This document shows, piece after piece, positions 24,093 to 35,652 of a stretch of 64,000 nt of DNA. How positions within the stretch are numbered: the first letter of the stretch is position 1; each line of letters begins with the position of its first letter. The DNA is from Gossypium raimondii (taxonomy: Eukaryota; Streptophyta; Magnoliopsida; Malvales; Malvaceae). The stretch is from positions 42,928,014 to 42,992,013 of the forward strand of contig NC_068574.1 in assembly GCF_025698545.1 (NCBI RefSeq). The letters are read 5' to 3'. Under the pieces are notes generated by a model. The model did not search any database. It was not told the DNA's origin and saw only the letters and a list, made by a program, of their open reading frames with translations. The position numbers and the translations under genes were made by a program.

Positions 24093-24346
24093 GCTACCTT
24101 CCCTTTTAAGAATGAAAAAGAAATGACGAAAAATTCCTTTGCCTTTTGTTGATCCAAAATAGTGGTATTTATACACAAGGGATTAACAAACTAATCTACA
24201 TAAAAGCTAAAAATTAGGAACAACCTTTAACAACCTATAATCTAAACAAACATGAAAATTAGGAACCACCTAACAACAACATAACAATAAAAAGACTTGG
24301 CAGAAAAGTAGGAACAATGTAATTCAAAATAATGAGTGAGTTGTTA
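24093..24346 (-). mobile_element. Probable 3' LTR of the copia element
   Basis: On the minus strand the purine-rich TTTGAGGAGGGCA (24359-24347), a likely polypurine tract, is followed at 24346 by TAACAACTCACTC, probably TGTTAACAACTC before decay. A TATA-like GTATAAATACC lies near 24165. The far end near 24093 is not precisely defined. Confidence 0.5.
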
Positions 24347-25646
24347 TGCCCTCCTCAAATTAGGAGTGGTGCAACAAAACCTGAATTGGGAAGAACTCGT
24401 TGAAAGGAAAACTTGGACAAAATCTTGGTGAAAGGATAAGCAAGTTGGTCAGCTGAGTGAATATAAGTAACACAAATTTGATCAACTTCTAAATGTTTCA
24501 TTTTGGTGCGGTGCACTAGATTTGCAATAATATAAGTGGCACCAATATTGTTACATAGTACCAATGATAAGGTTGGGAGTATGATATGGAGTTTTTTGAG
24601 AAAGTGTGTGATCCAATTTGTTTCAAAAAGAGAAGAGCTACAACACGATATTCTACCTTCATAGACAAACGAGAAACTATGTGTTGTTTCTTAGAGCACT
24701 AGAAAATTAGAGTAGACCCAAGATAGATGATATACCTAGTGACAGAACAACAATTAGTGATATCACTAGCCTAGTCGATATTAATATATGTGTAGAGAGC
24801 GGTAAGGGCATTAGAGAAAATACGGATAACATAAGAAGATGTTTTATTAAGATACCGAATGAGTCTTTTGAATACTTTTTAGTGATTAAGGGATAGAGAG
24901 TTGCTGAATTGAGTAAACTTGTTGATTGAGAAGGATATGTTTGGCCTTGTGAAAGATAGATACTTTTGAAATTTTCCTAAGACACTCCTATATTCATTGG
25001 CATCTATTTTGAGAGCTTTACCATTAACAATTAATGTCTCAAACATACTTAGGCGATTAAATGGCCTTACTCTCGTGCATACTACAATCATGAAACACCT
25101 ATTGAATGTATTTAGATTAAGTTAAGAATAGCCTGTTGTCATTACAATGAACTTCAATACCTAAGAAAAATACAACAATCTAAGATATTTAATTGAAAAT
25201 TGCTTGGAAAGTGATTGAATAACATTCTGAACAAGCAATTCAATGTTGTTGATGATGATGATGATCTCATGAACATATATCAATATGTAGATAGCAGCTC
25301 TCATATTATGTAAAGCAAAGAGAGAATTGTCACACACAGACATTTTGGATCCAGTTATCACAAAAAAGGTTGTAAGAGCATCATACCATGCTTTTGGTGC
25401 TTGTTGGAGTCCATAAATGGCTTTTTGCAACCAGTTGACATAATTTGGAAAATCAAGATGCTTAAAACCAAGAGGGTGGGACATATAGACTTCCTCATCG
25501 GGTTTGCTTTGTAGAAAGGCATTGTTTATGTCGATTTAATGCAATTGCTAATTACATTGGACAACAAGAGTCAACACTATTTGAATTATAGTTGGTTTTT
25601 CCATAGGCTAAATTTGTCATAGAAATCAATACCAAGTCATTGTGTG
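24347..25646 (-). mobile_element. Ty1/copia pol remnant: RT and RNase H (distal part)
   Basis: Minus strand, broken copia pol. 25484-25161 reads as reverse transcriptase (WLQKAIYGLQQAPKAWYDAL, then YVHEIIII where YVDDII is expected). 25091-24879 continues with the connection region (YRSVLGKFQKYLSFTRPNIS), and 24564-24355 is the RNase H end (CNNIGATYIIANLVHRTKMKH, ADQLAYPFTK). Stops and frameshifts separate the parts. The catalytic Asp pair of RT is lost (YVDD to YVHE). It continues at 28511 beyond an inserted solo LTR. Confidence 0.88.
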
Positions 25647-28505
25647 TGTAACACCCCTGACCCGTATCCGACGCCGGAACAAGGTTACGGAACATTACCA
25701 GACTTACAAATCAAATAAACAAACATTTCATTTTTATAACACATTCAAATCAAAAACCACACATAATCAATCATATAGTCCTTAATACGATCCCTTGAGG
25801 CCCAAAATAGACATTAAAAACAAATCGGGACTAAAACGAGTACTCAATAAATTTTTCAAAAAACATTGAAATTTCTCAAAGGTGCAGGGGACACACGTCT
25901 ATGTGGCCAAGCCATGTGTCTCACTTGGCCAAGAGACACGCCCATGTCTCAAGCCGTGCAGGCATTCAGAATAGGGACACACGGTCGTGTCCTAGCTTGT
26001 GTTCGTGCCCGTGTAATTCACTGACTTGGGTCACACAGCCAAACCACACGCCCGTGTGCCAGGCCGTGTACCCTTCAAAATGACCTCACATGCCTGTGTT
26101 CTAGGCCGTGTGAAAACTGGAGGGCATATTGACTTGTGCCACACAGCCAAGCCACACGCCCGTGTGCTAGGTCGTGTGAGGCTACTGACCTGATTTCTTT
26201 AGAAGTCACAGGGGACACATGGCCGTGACACACGCCTGTGTCTCTACCCATGTGGACAAAAATAGGCCATTCTCCAAGCCATATTTCTCACCCAAATTGG
26301 TACCAATCTAAACACATCAATTAGCATATGACCAAACCATAAATAAGTATTCAAACCAACCAAAATCAAGCCTAAAACATGCAATATCATCAACAACAAC
26401 TATGATGCCCATAGGCACCTTAATTTACCATTTATAAACATGCCAATTATGTCTGCAAAATCTACCTAAATGGTCAAAAACATATATATGTATCATTGTG
26501 CCTAAAACTTAACATGTATGTCACTTATCAATCTCACAAACCAAGCATTCACATGGAAACCATACACCACATATAATAAGGCTAATTACATATTTTCAAA
26601 AACAAAATATACCAAATACAATTCAAATCAAATGATCTAAATACATGACAAAACATATAGGCAACCATTAGCCAAAATGACCTATACATGGCATTAAAAC
26701 CAAACTGTATAACCAAAAGTACCAAAATAAGAGTTTGATAGTGTGATGCAATCTTCGAAAACTTTCAATCTGAACGACCTTCTGAACCACTATAAAACAC
26801 ATAAAATAAAACAGAGTAAGCAATTAAGCTTAGTAAGTTCGTATAACTAAAAATATAACTTACCATTCAACCACAATTTAGGTAAGTAAAATTAAGGCAT
26901 ACAACAACTCCATTTTGGTCCAAAAGCTTAACACATAATCATCAACCATGTTAGCCATGTATTCATATGTCAAACATATGCCACTTCTCGTTTTTCACAT
27001 AAATACCTGTACTAGTTCGTATCGAACTCGTATAATCCTCGTAACAACACTGTGCCCATTGAGCCACTCAAAATAATATTGGATATGCGAGTATCTCGCA
27101 CACTATGTGCCAACACATGGTCAAAACCACTACTATCTCATATCTCGTATCAATGCTCTCTCTCGAGCCATAACTGGGTCTGCTCACACAAGCTGTCAGT
27201 CAAGACGTAGCTACACGGTGTTGCTCACACAAGTTGTAAAGTAGCCACAACACATGCCGAAAACTCATCCACTAGTAGGACGTACGAGACCAACACCCGA
27301 AACACAGTAACCCCTAATGACATGTCATTTGTATCCTATCCATTCCTAAGGTTCGACCGGGATCCATAAGTTGCCGAAACTTCGTCGAATATTTTCGTGG
27401 AGTCGTATCATCAAGAATATAATAATAAAACATTTAAATCAAATATAATTTAATTCTTATTAAACATACGAACTTACCTCAAACTCGTACGAAGAAAAAT
27501 GATCGGTTAGTCTAATACTTTGTCTTTTCCCCGATCTAAATCCGTACGTTGCTTTTCTTGATCTATATAATCAAATTTAACTAATTTAATCCTCATTCTA
27601 TTCAATTCAATCCAAAAATCATGTTTTGGAAAAATTACCATTTTTCCCTTATACTTTTGACTTCTTTACAATTTAGTCCCTAGGCTCGTAAAATGAAATT
27701 CATGCAACTTCATCCCTACATAAGCCTAGCCGAATATTATATATGCTCATATCAGCCCATGCATTTCAAAATTTCATACATTTACTGTATAATTTTCACT
27801 TTTCTCAATTTAATCCCTATTTAACAATTTCATCAAAAATCACTTAACAAAAGTTGTTTATCACACAACAAAGATTCATTTTCTTCCATAAAACTTCAAA
27901 ACCCTAACATATTCATCAATAGAAAATCTCAAACTATTCAATAGTTTTGCAAATTAGTCTCCGGGTTAGCTAGATTAAGCTACAACAATCCCGAAAACAT
28001 AAAAATCATTAAAAACGAACTTAAAATACAATTACATGCAAGGGGTTTTCTTTGCCAAAATTTTAAAGCTCCCAAGGTCTCTCTTTGCTATAAAAATTGG
28101 TTCATGCATGAATGAAAAAAGATGACCTTTTGTTTTCTTTTATTTTTTTATCATTTATTTACCTAATTACAAAATTACCCTTTCCTAACTTTAAAATTTA
28201 CTCAATTACCAAGCCATGCACATCCACTAACTCAATTAATGGTTTAATTACCATATAAAAACCTCCACTTTAAAGTTTTATAGCTATTTAATACCTTTAG
28301 CTAATAGAACACAACTTTTGCATTTTACGCAATTTAGTCATTTTCATCAAATTGAACATGAAAACCGTAAAATTTATTAACGAAATTTTTATACTATAAT
28401 ATTATCATGTTGTAGATCACAAAATAATATTAAAATAAATTTTTTGACCTCGGATTTGTGGTCCCAAAATCACTATTCTGATTTTACTAAAAACGGGCTG
28501 TTACA
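25647..28505 (-). mobile_element. Gypsy-type solo LTR with perfect GTGTG target duplication
   Basis: 2,859 bp. On the minus strand it runs TGTAACAGCCCG...GGGGTGTTACA. GTGTG occurs on both sides (25642-25646 and 28506-28510), an exact five-base target duplication. It splits the copia reverse transcriptase region. No internal sequence or primer site remains, indicating loss by LTR-LTR recombination. It holds many acacgg/cgtgtgg blocks (25880-26240) and a partial repeat of gctcacacaag (27180-27240). It is related to the LTR at 35653-38768 and the fragment at 44416-44970. Confidence 0.95.
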
Positions 28506-28510
28506 GTGTG

Positions 28511-29770
28511 AATACTTTCGCAACTAGACATACTTTGTACCTGTTAATAGATTCGCTAGCCTTTGGTTTAATATGGAACAACCACTTACAAAGGACAGTG
28601 TTTTTGGTGGGGGTTGTGTAAAACCAATTCACAAGTTTGATTTTTCATTAGCACATCAAATTCAACTTGCATTGCCACTTTCCAAGAAATAGATTTTTGG
28701 GATTGTTTGTAAGTGACAAGAATAGTGAGATTAGTAGATATAACTTGAGCTATGTAGTCAATAATTTCATAGCACTTAAAGATAATGTTTTGCGACCATG
28801 TGACTACTCGATGAGGTTCGAGTTGGGTTATATGTGTGATTTTTGTAATAGGTTGAATATTTTATGGCCAGGTAGTAGGTCGTTTCAGGTTTGGGGTGAG
28901 AGATAGAGGGCGATGATGATACACTTAAGTAATGGGTGGTCGACGATTTTAGGAGGTGAGAGTAAAAAGGCGAGTTGCTAAGCTACTGAGTAGTTGAGAA
29001 TGAAAAATAAAGTGTGTACCTTAGACAAAATTTGCGTGAATAGTTGGAGATGGGACAACATACTGTGCGGCAAAACAATGGCTAAAAGCGGGCCTAGAGT
29101 TTGGTTAACCAAAATGTTATGTAGAAATGGAGTATTATTGGTATCAGGTATATATTGGTCTGTGGGGGAAATTAGTTGAGTGACATTGGAAAAAATATGT
29201 TCCCATTGCAAAGATGAATATTTTGAGTTTAGATGGGAAAATATATTTTTAAAGGGAAAAATATTTTCCAAAAATTTGACATCTCATGAAAAAAATTTAG
29301 AAAAAATGCGACCGAAACACTGGTGACAATGATGTGAAAGTGAAAAAACGAGATAAACACAAGGTTTAGAATAGTGAGCTAATTTATGTTTTGCATATGG
29401 TCGAACTCGAAGGTAGCATAAGCAACCAAAAGTGTGGATAGAGTCATAGTTGGGTTTTTCGTGTAAAAGGACTTCAGAAGGAGATTTATGGTTAAGTATA
29501 GATGTAAAGAGTCTATTGATCAGATAGATGACATGATGACAGGCAAAGGACCAAAAATCAGATTGTAAGGTAGCTTGGTGAAGTAGGGTTTTAATAGTTT
29601 CGATAATGTGTCATGACGTCTTTTGGCTAGGGCAATTCGTTGAGGAGTGTAAGGAGGTGATATAAGATGCTGGATGCCATTGGAGGTGAGATAGAGATTG
29701 AGGGAATGATATCCGCCTTTAACATTAGTTTATAGTGTCAGTATTTTGTGATGGTTTTCAAGCACAATAT
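28511..29770 (-). mobile_element. Ty1/copia pol remnant: integrase and start of RT
   Basis: The other half of the copia element. Minus strand 28700-28511 reads WKVAMQVEFDVLMKNQT and CKWLFHIK...RYKVCLVAK, the typical start of copia RT. 29660-29290 reads as the integrase end (PYTPQRIALAKRRHDT, CHHVIYLINRLFTS, FGCLCYLRVRPYAKHKL). Frames shift repeatedly. The gag, the N-terminal integrase part and the 5' LTR were not recognised upstream. Confidence 0.85.
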
Positions 29771-29924
29771 GTAAATTTTGAAACATATTTTGAACCCCAT
29801 ATATATGGTTTAAAGTGTATAGTCATATTTACTTAGTAAATTAATCCACAAATAGACTAATAAAGTTTTTTTCAATTGATAACACCAAGGAGTATCCCCA
29901 CAAGTCACTAACTGTGAGAAGAAA

Positions 29925-30090
29925 GTCGAAAAACTTGAGGTGCACGCCACTACGTCGTGACATGACATTCGCGTCATTGGGACAAAGTTGGCGTCGCATC
30001 GTCGGAATGAAGGCTCTCTTCTCGTCGTGACGTCGGCGATCTGTCAGGACGAAAAACACTTCCTCGTTGTGACGTCACACACTGTTTGAT
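29925..30090. other. G+C-rich block with repeated cgtcgtgacgtc-type motifs
   Basis: In otherwise AT-rich DNA this stretch carries several near-palindromic variants of cgtcgtgacgtc, gcgtcgcatcgtcgg and cgttgtgacgtcac. It is probably part of a decayed repeat or LTR. No supported reading frame. Confidence 0.45.
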
Positions 30091-30474
30091 CTGAAAATGC
30101 GAGGCATAACTCCATAGTAAGGTTATTATGTCTCAATGGTCCTTTAGTAATCCCCATGGACAATCCATATCAGGTGGCCAAAAGTGAGTGATTTGAGGCA
30201 TTCGAATGGCTGGTCACAAATGGTCATTATGGTACAAGATGGAGGGTCATTTGCGAGTGCCTTCTAAGCCGCTTCTCCTACAACCATGTGTCTAAGCTGA
30301 GATAGGGGTATAACAGAAATTGATTTACTAGAGAAATGCATTCATTTATCACTTTAATAAAATATTATAAGTTTCAACATTTATGTATAAACAATAACAA
30401 AAAAAGTACATTCTACAATAACAATTTAATAAAATGTGTTTTAGGTAATCGCCCATTTCACAACCAAATAGCAA

Positions 30475-30607
30475 AATCTTACATTCTAACCAAATGAAAT
30501 AAATAAATAAAAGGTAATGTAATATACTTAGTAATGTGCTAAGTAATCTTATATTCCAACCAAATGAAACAAAAAAGGTAATATAAAATACCTAGTAATG
30601 TGCTAAA
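30475..30607. repeat. Imperfect tandem repeat, about 65-69 bp, two copies plus a partial third
   Basis: Units start with aatcttacattctaaccaa at 30475, aatcttatattccaaccaa at 30544 and aatcttacatttt at 30608. Each of the first two ends with tagtaatgtgctaa. No coding potential. Confidence 0.75.
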
Positions 30608-30819
30608 TAATCTTACATTTTGACAATCATATATGTAGATGTAATCTTACATTACGTCCAATTTTTATATTATGTAAATTTTCATTTATAACTTTTTTTT
30701 CAAAATTTCTCTGCGACTTTGTTGAAATAATCACTTCATATAATTATGATAGCTAACAACTTTACTTTTTTAGATTATTGGTCTCTCTTTTGAATTTATA
30801 ACAACTTTATTTATTTAAA

Positions 30820-30992
30820 TAATCTTACTACAGGTTCTGATCATATCTGTTCTTTTTTATATAATGTCTAGAATTACCTATAGCACCTCCCCAACCTACA
30901 AATAGGAGGATAATGCGCTTCAGTGCACTCGAACCCACATCCTCCTACATTGACAAAAATACTCATACCAATCGAACTAAGACTCAACCGGC
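30820..30992 (-). mobile_element. tRNA-derived SINE, copy C
   Basis: Minus strand: A-box-like tcgattggtatgag, B box gggttcgagtgc (close to the GGTTCGANTCC consensus), then actgaagcgcattatcctcc, ctatttgtaggttggggagg and a tail of tataaaaaagaacagatatg. It has the best-preserved B box of the four copies. Confidence 0.75.
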
Positions 30993-32080
30993 TTGTAACA
31001 ACTTTATTTGTATTATCTATTTTTTAATTAACCATCTTTAATTTTCAAATTTATTTGATATGCATTGTATAGATTATTAGCAATTTTTTTCTTCAATTTG
31101 GTTAAATAAAATTTTCTTAAATAAAAAAAAGTCAATAAATTATTGGATAACAATTTTGTTACTTTTCTACGAAGAATATTAGTGTTTTATAATTTATAAT
31201 TTTATTTTATTATTGTTATTGTTATTGTTATTTATGTAATTAGAAATTTCATTCAAAATAAGTCATTTCTATTCCTTTTCATAGTTTATCCAAAAAAAAA
31301 ACAAATTAAAATTACTTTCAATTTTTTATTAATTTTAATTGTCCAAACAAAAATAAATATATCCTTTCTTTTCTTTAACCTTCCATTCTTTTTTCTTTTA
31401 TTTTCCTTTCCTTTAATAATTTTTATCAAAACATGAGGTAAGTTAAGTTAACAAATAACTAATTTTCGGATAATACTCTAAATTTTGCTTTATATATTAG
31501 TTTTATTCAGGGTGAAGTCAAAATGTTTTTTAAGGAAGGTCAAAATTAAATTGTAATTTTTACAATAGTAAAAATATAATTTCACCATTTTAATAGTCTA
31601 TATCTTTATAATTTTTAAACGATTAAATCAAATTTTTATTATTTTTAGGGAAGGCCAACGTGTAACTTTACCTTTACTAATTTAAAATTTTAAAAATTTT
31701 AAAGGACCTAAATGAAAATTTTTCATTTTGGGTAGGAACAGTCCCCTGCCACCCCCTAGTTATGCTCCTGGTTCACACCCTAGATAAGTGAAAAAAATTA
31801 AAATAATGTTGAATTATTTTGTGCCACCAACTCAATAAATAGATATAGGTTATATACATCCCATTTTGACTAGATCCAACTTGAAAGCTTGAATCCTCAT
31901 CCAATAAATATTTAAAAATAAAAGCATAATTATTTACATTTTATAATTAAATTTAATTAAAAATATTTGTAATTACTAAATAGTAATCCAACAAAGTCAA
32001 TAAATAAACTAAATCATATGAAAGATTGAACTTGTATAAAAAAATTTAAATTTCTCAATTTAATCATTCATTTATTTTAT

Positions 32081-32255
32081 CGATTGACTATTAGTTCAAT
32101 TAGTATGAGTATTGTTGTTAGTACAAAAGGACGTGGGTTTGAGTGCATTGAAGCACATTACACTCCTATTTATGGGTTGAAGAGGGGCTATGGATAGTTT
32201 TAGACCTTGTGTAAAAAAAATAGATATAATCAAAACATACGATGAGATTGTCCAA
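32081..32255 (+). mobile_element. tRNA-derived SINE, copy D
   Basis: Plus-strand copy: tagttcaattagtatgag (A box region), gggtttgagtgc (B box), cactcctatttatgggttg, then a tail tgtgtaaaaaaaatagatat. Opposite orientation to copies A-C and clearly the same family. Confidence 0.75.
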
Positions 32256-34058
32256 AAAATAATCATTCATCCATTTTATAATTTTTTTAGTTTTTAATTT
32301 AAGATATTTAAATTTAAAAATATTGTAATACATAAATAATATTATAATAAAATTTGCTATTTTTAATTTTTAATAAAATTAATATTTAATTAACTTGTAA
32401 TACCAATTCAATAAAAGAATTATAAGAAAATATAGATTAATTGAATAGAAAAACCAAGATAAGATGGTACAAATCTTAACTGGCATGTTCTAATTATTAA
32501 TTTATACTCAATTAATTTTAAAATTTTTCCCTATTCTAATGTCTCTATTTGTTGAAAATCAATACAACATGGCATCTTTCCACTCAATTCTCTAAATTAT
32601 TGACATGTCCCACTAATTTTATTTTAAAATTCAAAATCAAAGCTTTAAAAGAAAAATAATGTATGTACTTTTCATATGTGGTAGATGATTACACAATTCA
32701 TTGATTTAGTCAAGCATTCCAACATCAATATCATGTTACTATTGTTGAGACATGTCAAGTGTTTCCATTAGTTTTTAATGCTTCACATACCTACCTAAAG
32801 ATAATATTCAAAATGTTAATCAAATCTTTAATTTTGATACTACTCTTTAAATTAATCGATATTTATTTAATATCTGACGGTAAAGATTTTTACTTTATAA
32901 GTGAGATTAAGACCCGAAAAACATCTTTAAATATTTAGAAAAGAGTTAGTATTTAATAGATAGGCAGTGTATTTTTTAATAATTTATTATACCCTATAAG
33001 ATATTTGTCAATCTATTAACCCTATTTGTAGAGTTTAAAAATATTCATTTGCCAAGAATAATATTAAATTTATTAGCACTAATATCCCATTAACCCTAGG
33101 TTTTAAAACTTTTTTTACTTTAAAAGATTATTATTTGAATAACAATAATTAGAATTAATTAGTGTAAAATACATAGATGTTTCATATAGAATTTGCATAA
33201 GCTAGATAAAAGATACTTAATCTATAATAGGTTGTAGTTTTGAAATTAGAGAAGTAAAGTGGAAGGAATGAATAATAATTCATAACAAATATATGGTACC
33301 ACATTGGAAGCACAAGTGGAAACATCCTCTTGGGGAAACAAAATAAAAGAGAGAGATTAAAAAAAGCATAAAGAAAAAGTGTGTAAGAATCATGGATTAT
33401 ATTTATAAAGGTTCATTCTCTTTATAAAACTATAAAGTGGTCAGTGCTCACCCTTGGGATTTTTTTTCTTTTTTTTGCCTTATCAAATAATGATGACCTG
33501 CCACCTGGAAATTCTCTTTTTCTTTTGTATGTGTCAACCAGGCCTACCTTTAGCTCATTTTATCATTCTTTGGTCAAAATTGAATTGCTAAAGATTTTAG
33601 CTTTCTAACTTGTTTTTCTTAATAAAGATTAATGTTGTTTTTAGTATTTTTGGAGACATCTATATAATTAATGCAATTTTATATTTTTACAATAAAATTA
33701 TCATATTTATTGATATAATAGTATTCATTATGCATGTAAATTTTTCGATTCGATATAATATCTCTATTATATCAATCTAAAATAGTGTTATAAATTGATA
33801 TTTATTGAACAATTGAAATTTCTAACATAAAAAGTAGTTAGAAATTTTTAATTTGCGTCAAAGTTGACATGCATTATTTATATGGATGAAATATAAAATA
33901 TGACGATTAGATCATTAAAATATTAATTATACAAAAATATACGAAAGAGTGTAAAAATTAAAATATTAGTAGATCATTCCCCTAATATTTTTATTTAGAT
34001 TTAAAAGATTATATGTAAAGTTATATTCAATACAATGCCTATTTCTATCCAACTCTTA

Positions 34059-34633
34059 GGGTCTGTTTGATTGACGGAATTGATTTTTCAGAAAATCATT
34101 TCCAACTTTTCCAGCGTTTGATTGGCGGAAAACATTTTCCATTTGGAAAATGAACTCCAAAACAAGGGAAAATAGGTTACATTTTAGGGAAAATATCTTA
34201 CCGTTTCAATTTCCGTAAGACATTTTCCGTGCTCTCCTCTCTATCGCCTCCTTCATTCCTTCCTTCATTTCTCAGAAAATCGCTTCATTTATTGATTTTC
34301 CAAGAACTTGTTTTTTAATTATTCAATACTTGTTTTTTAACACAATTACAAATAATTTATTTGATATTAGTTTTTTCAATTTATAACGATTAATATTGTA
34401 GCTTAATAATTGAGTATTATTATAAATAAATCATTGCAATATATGTAAAAACAATTTAAAATATAAAATTTATTAATATATATTAATATATGTAAAAACA
34501 ACTTTTCCGAAAATTTTTCAGAAATCGCCAAACAATGCAGAAAATATTTTCTAGTAAATCATTTTACAGAAAAGTAAAATATTTTCCAGAAATCATTTTA
34601 CGGAAAACATTTTACTGGCAATCAAACAGACCC
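34059..34633. mobile_element. Tourist/PIF-Harbinger-type MITE, 575 bp
   Basis: Perfect 15-base terminal inverted repeats GGGTCTGTTTGATTG / CAATCAAACAGACCC. TTA is duplicated on both sides (34056-34058 and 34634-34636). The interior repeats ggaaaacattttc-type words in both orientations and has no transposase frame. Confidence 0.93.
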
Positions 34634-34636
34634 TTA

Positions 34637-35652
34637 AATTAGAGAAAATATATGTTTAGACAATAGTAATAATACTAATTGAGTTAAAATTTAATCAATA
34701 TTAAAGCTCATATCTTAATCATTATATAAATCTTCATTTAATTTAAGAATAAATATAAATATTTTATATGAATATTCTATTTATATTTAACAAACAAGTT
34801 CTATTTAATTTTTAAGTTTTCTTTAAAAAAGGAAATTCATTAATAATTGAAATTTCCTTAGTCCTTATCATTGTGCTAAAAAAATAGATTAAATTAAATT
34901 AAAAAAATCTAATCCTCTCAATTTACAAAATTTAGTTGCTCAACTTTCTTCAAATAAAAAATTTGGTTTTACTGGCAGTGGCACCAACCCTCAAGCTGTC
35001 TGCCAGCCGCGGCCTTTTCATAAATTTCTATTTTAGTTTTTAGTTTCAATCCACTAATTTTTTTTCTTCTGAAAACTTTGATGATTCTAGTTTAATTCAC
35101 TTTGGTTTCTTTCAAAGTTACATGATGGTTTTAGTTTTAGTTTTATAGTTTTCCTGTTAGTCATGTTTTGAAGTATATATGAAATTTTCCAAGTAAGAGC
35201 GACACCAGATCAATTAGGAACTGTTCTTGAAGAATCTCATTAGGAGAGTGTTCGCAAAAGTGCACTCCAAGATGCTGAGGAGGACAGGTCATTTAAGACT
35301 TAGCTTTTTGTGTATCACTGATGCAATGAATATCTAGAGGCTTTTGATAGTGGTTTCTTGATGAACTGATGTTCGTCATCAGGTTGCTCTGATGATGGCG
35401 GGGCTAAGATGCAAATATCAACGGTTTGATCAAGGTGATGCATCTCTAGATTTTGAATATTTTTAATGTTGTGATTACTGTCTGTTTGTTTTTCTCCTCT
35501 TTTCGGGATTTTCTTGCGAGCAATGACATTTGTGCATCAACTTATACTGTTTTATGTATTATATGAACTATGAGTGTGCTTGGTTGGTCAAATCTTATTT
35601 TTATGACCCATAATATTAAATTTCAGAATAAGATTACGTTGTTTAGATTCTC
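34637..35652. other. Intergenic DNA, nothing firmly recognised
   Basis: Mostly AT-rich. 35195-35440 is less AT-rich and reads as a stop-riddled frame (for example QLGTVLEESH, KSALQDAEEDRSF) that might be a gene relic, but I cannot name the family. Confidence 0.4.

Larger units (their letters stand above)
30608..34055. other. AT-rich intergenic DNA with two SINEs
   Basis: Apart from the SINEs at 30820-30992 and 32081-32255 there is no gene, RNA gene or bounded transposon that I can support. 33280-33560 is somewhat less AT-rich, with no open frame of interest. Confidence 0.5.

Noticed and set aside
35195..35440. Possible gene relic (QLGTVLEESH, KSALQDAEEDRSF)
   Set aside because: Several stops and no family that I can name; left as an observation only.
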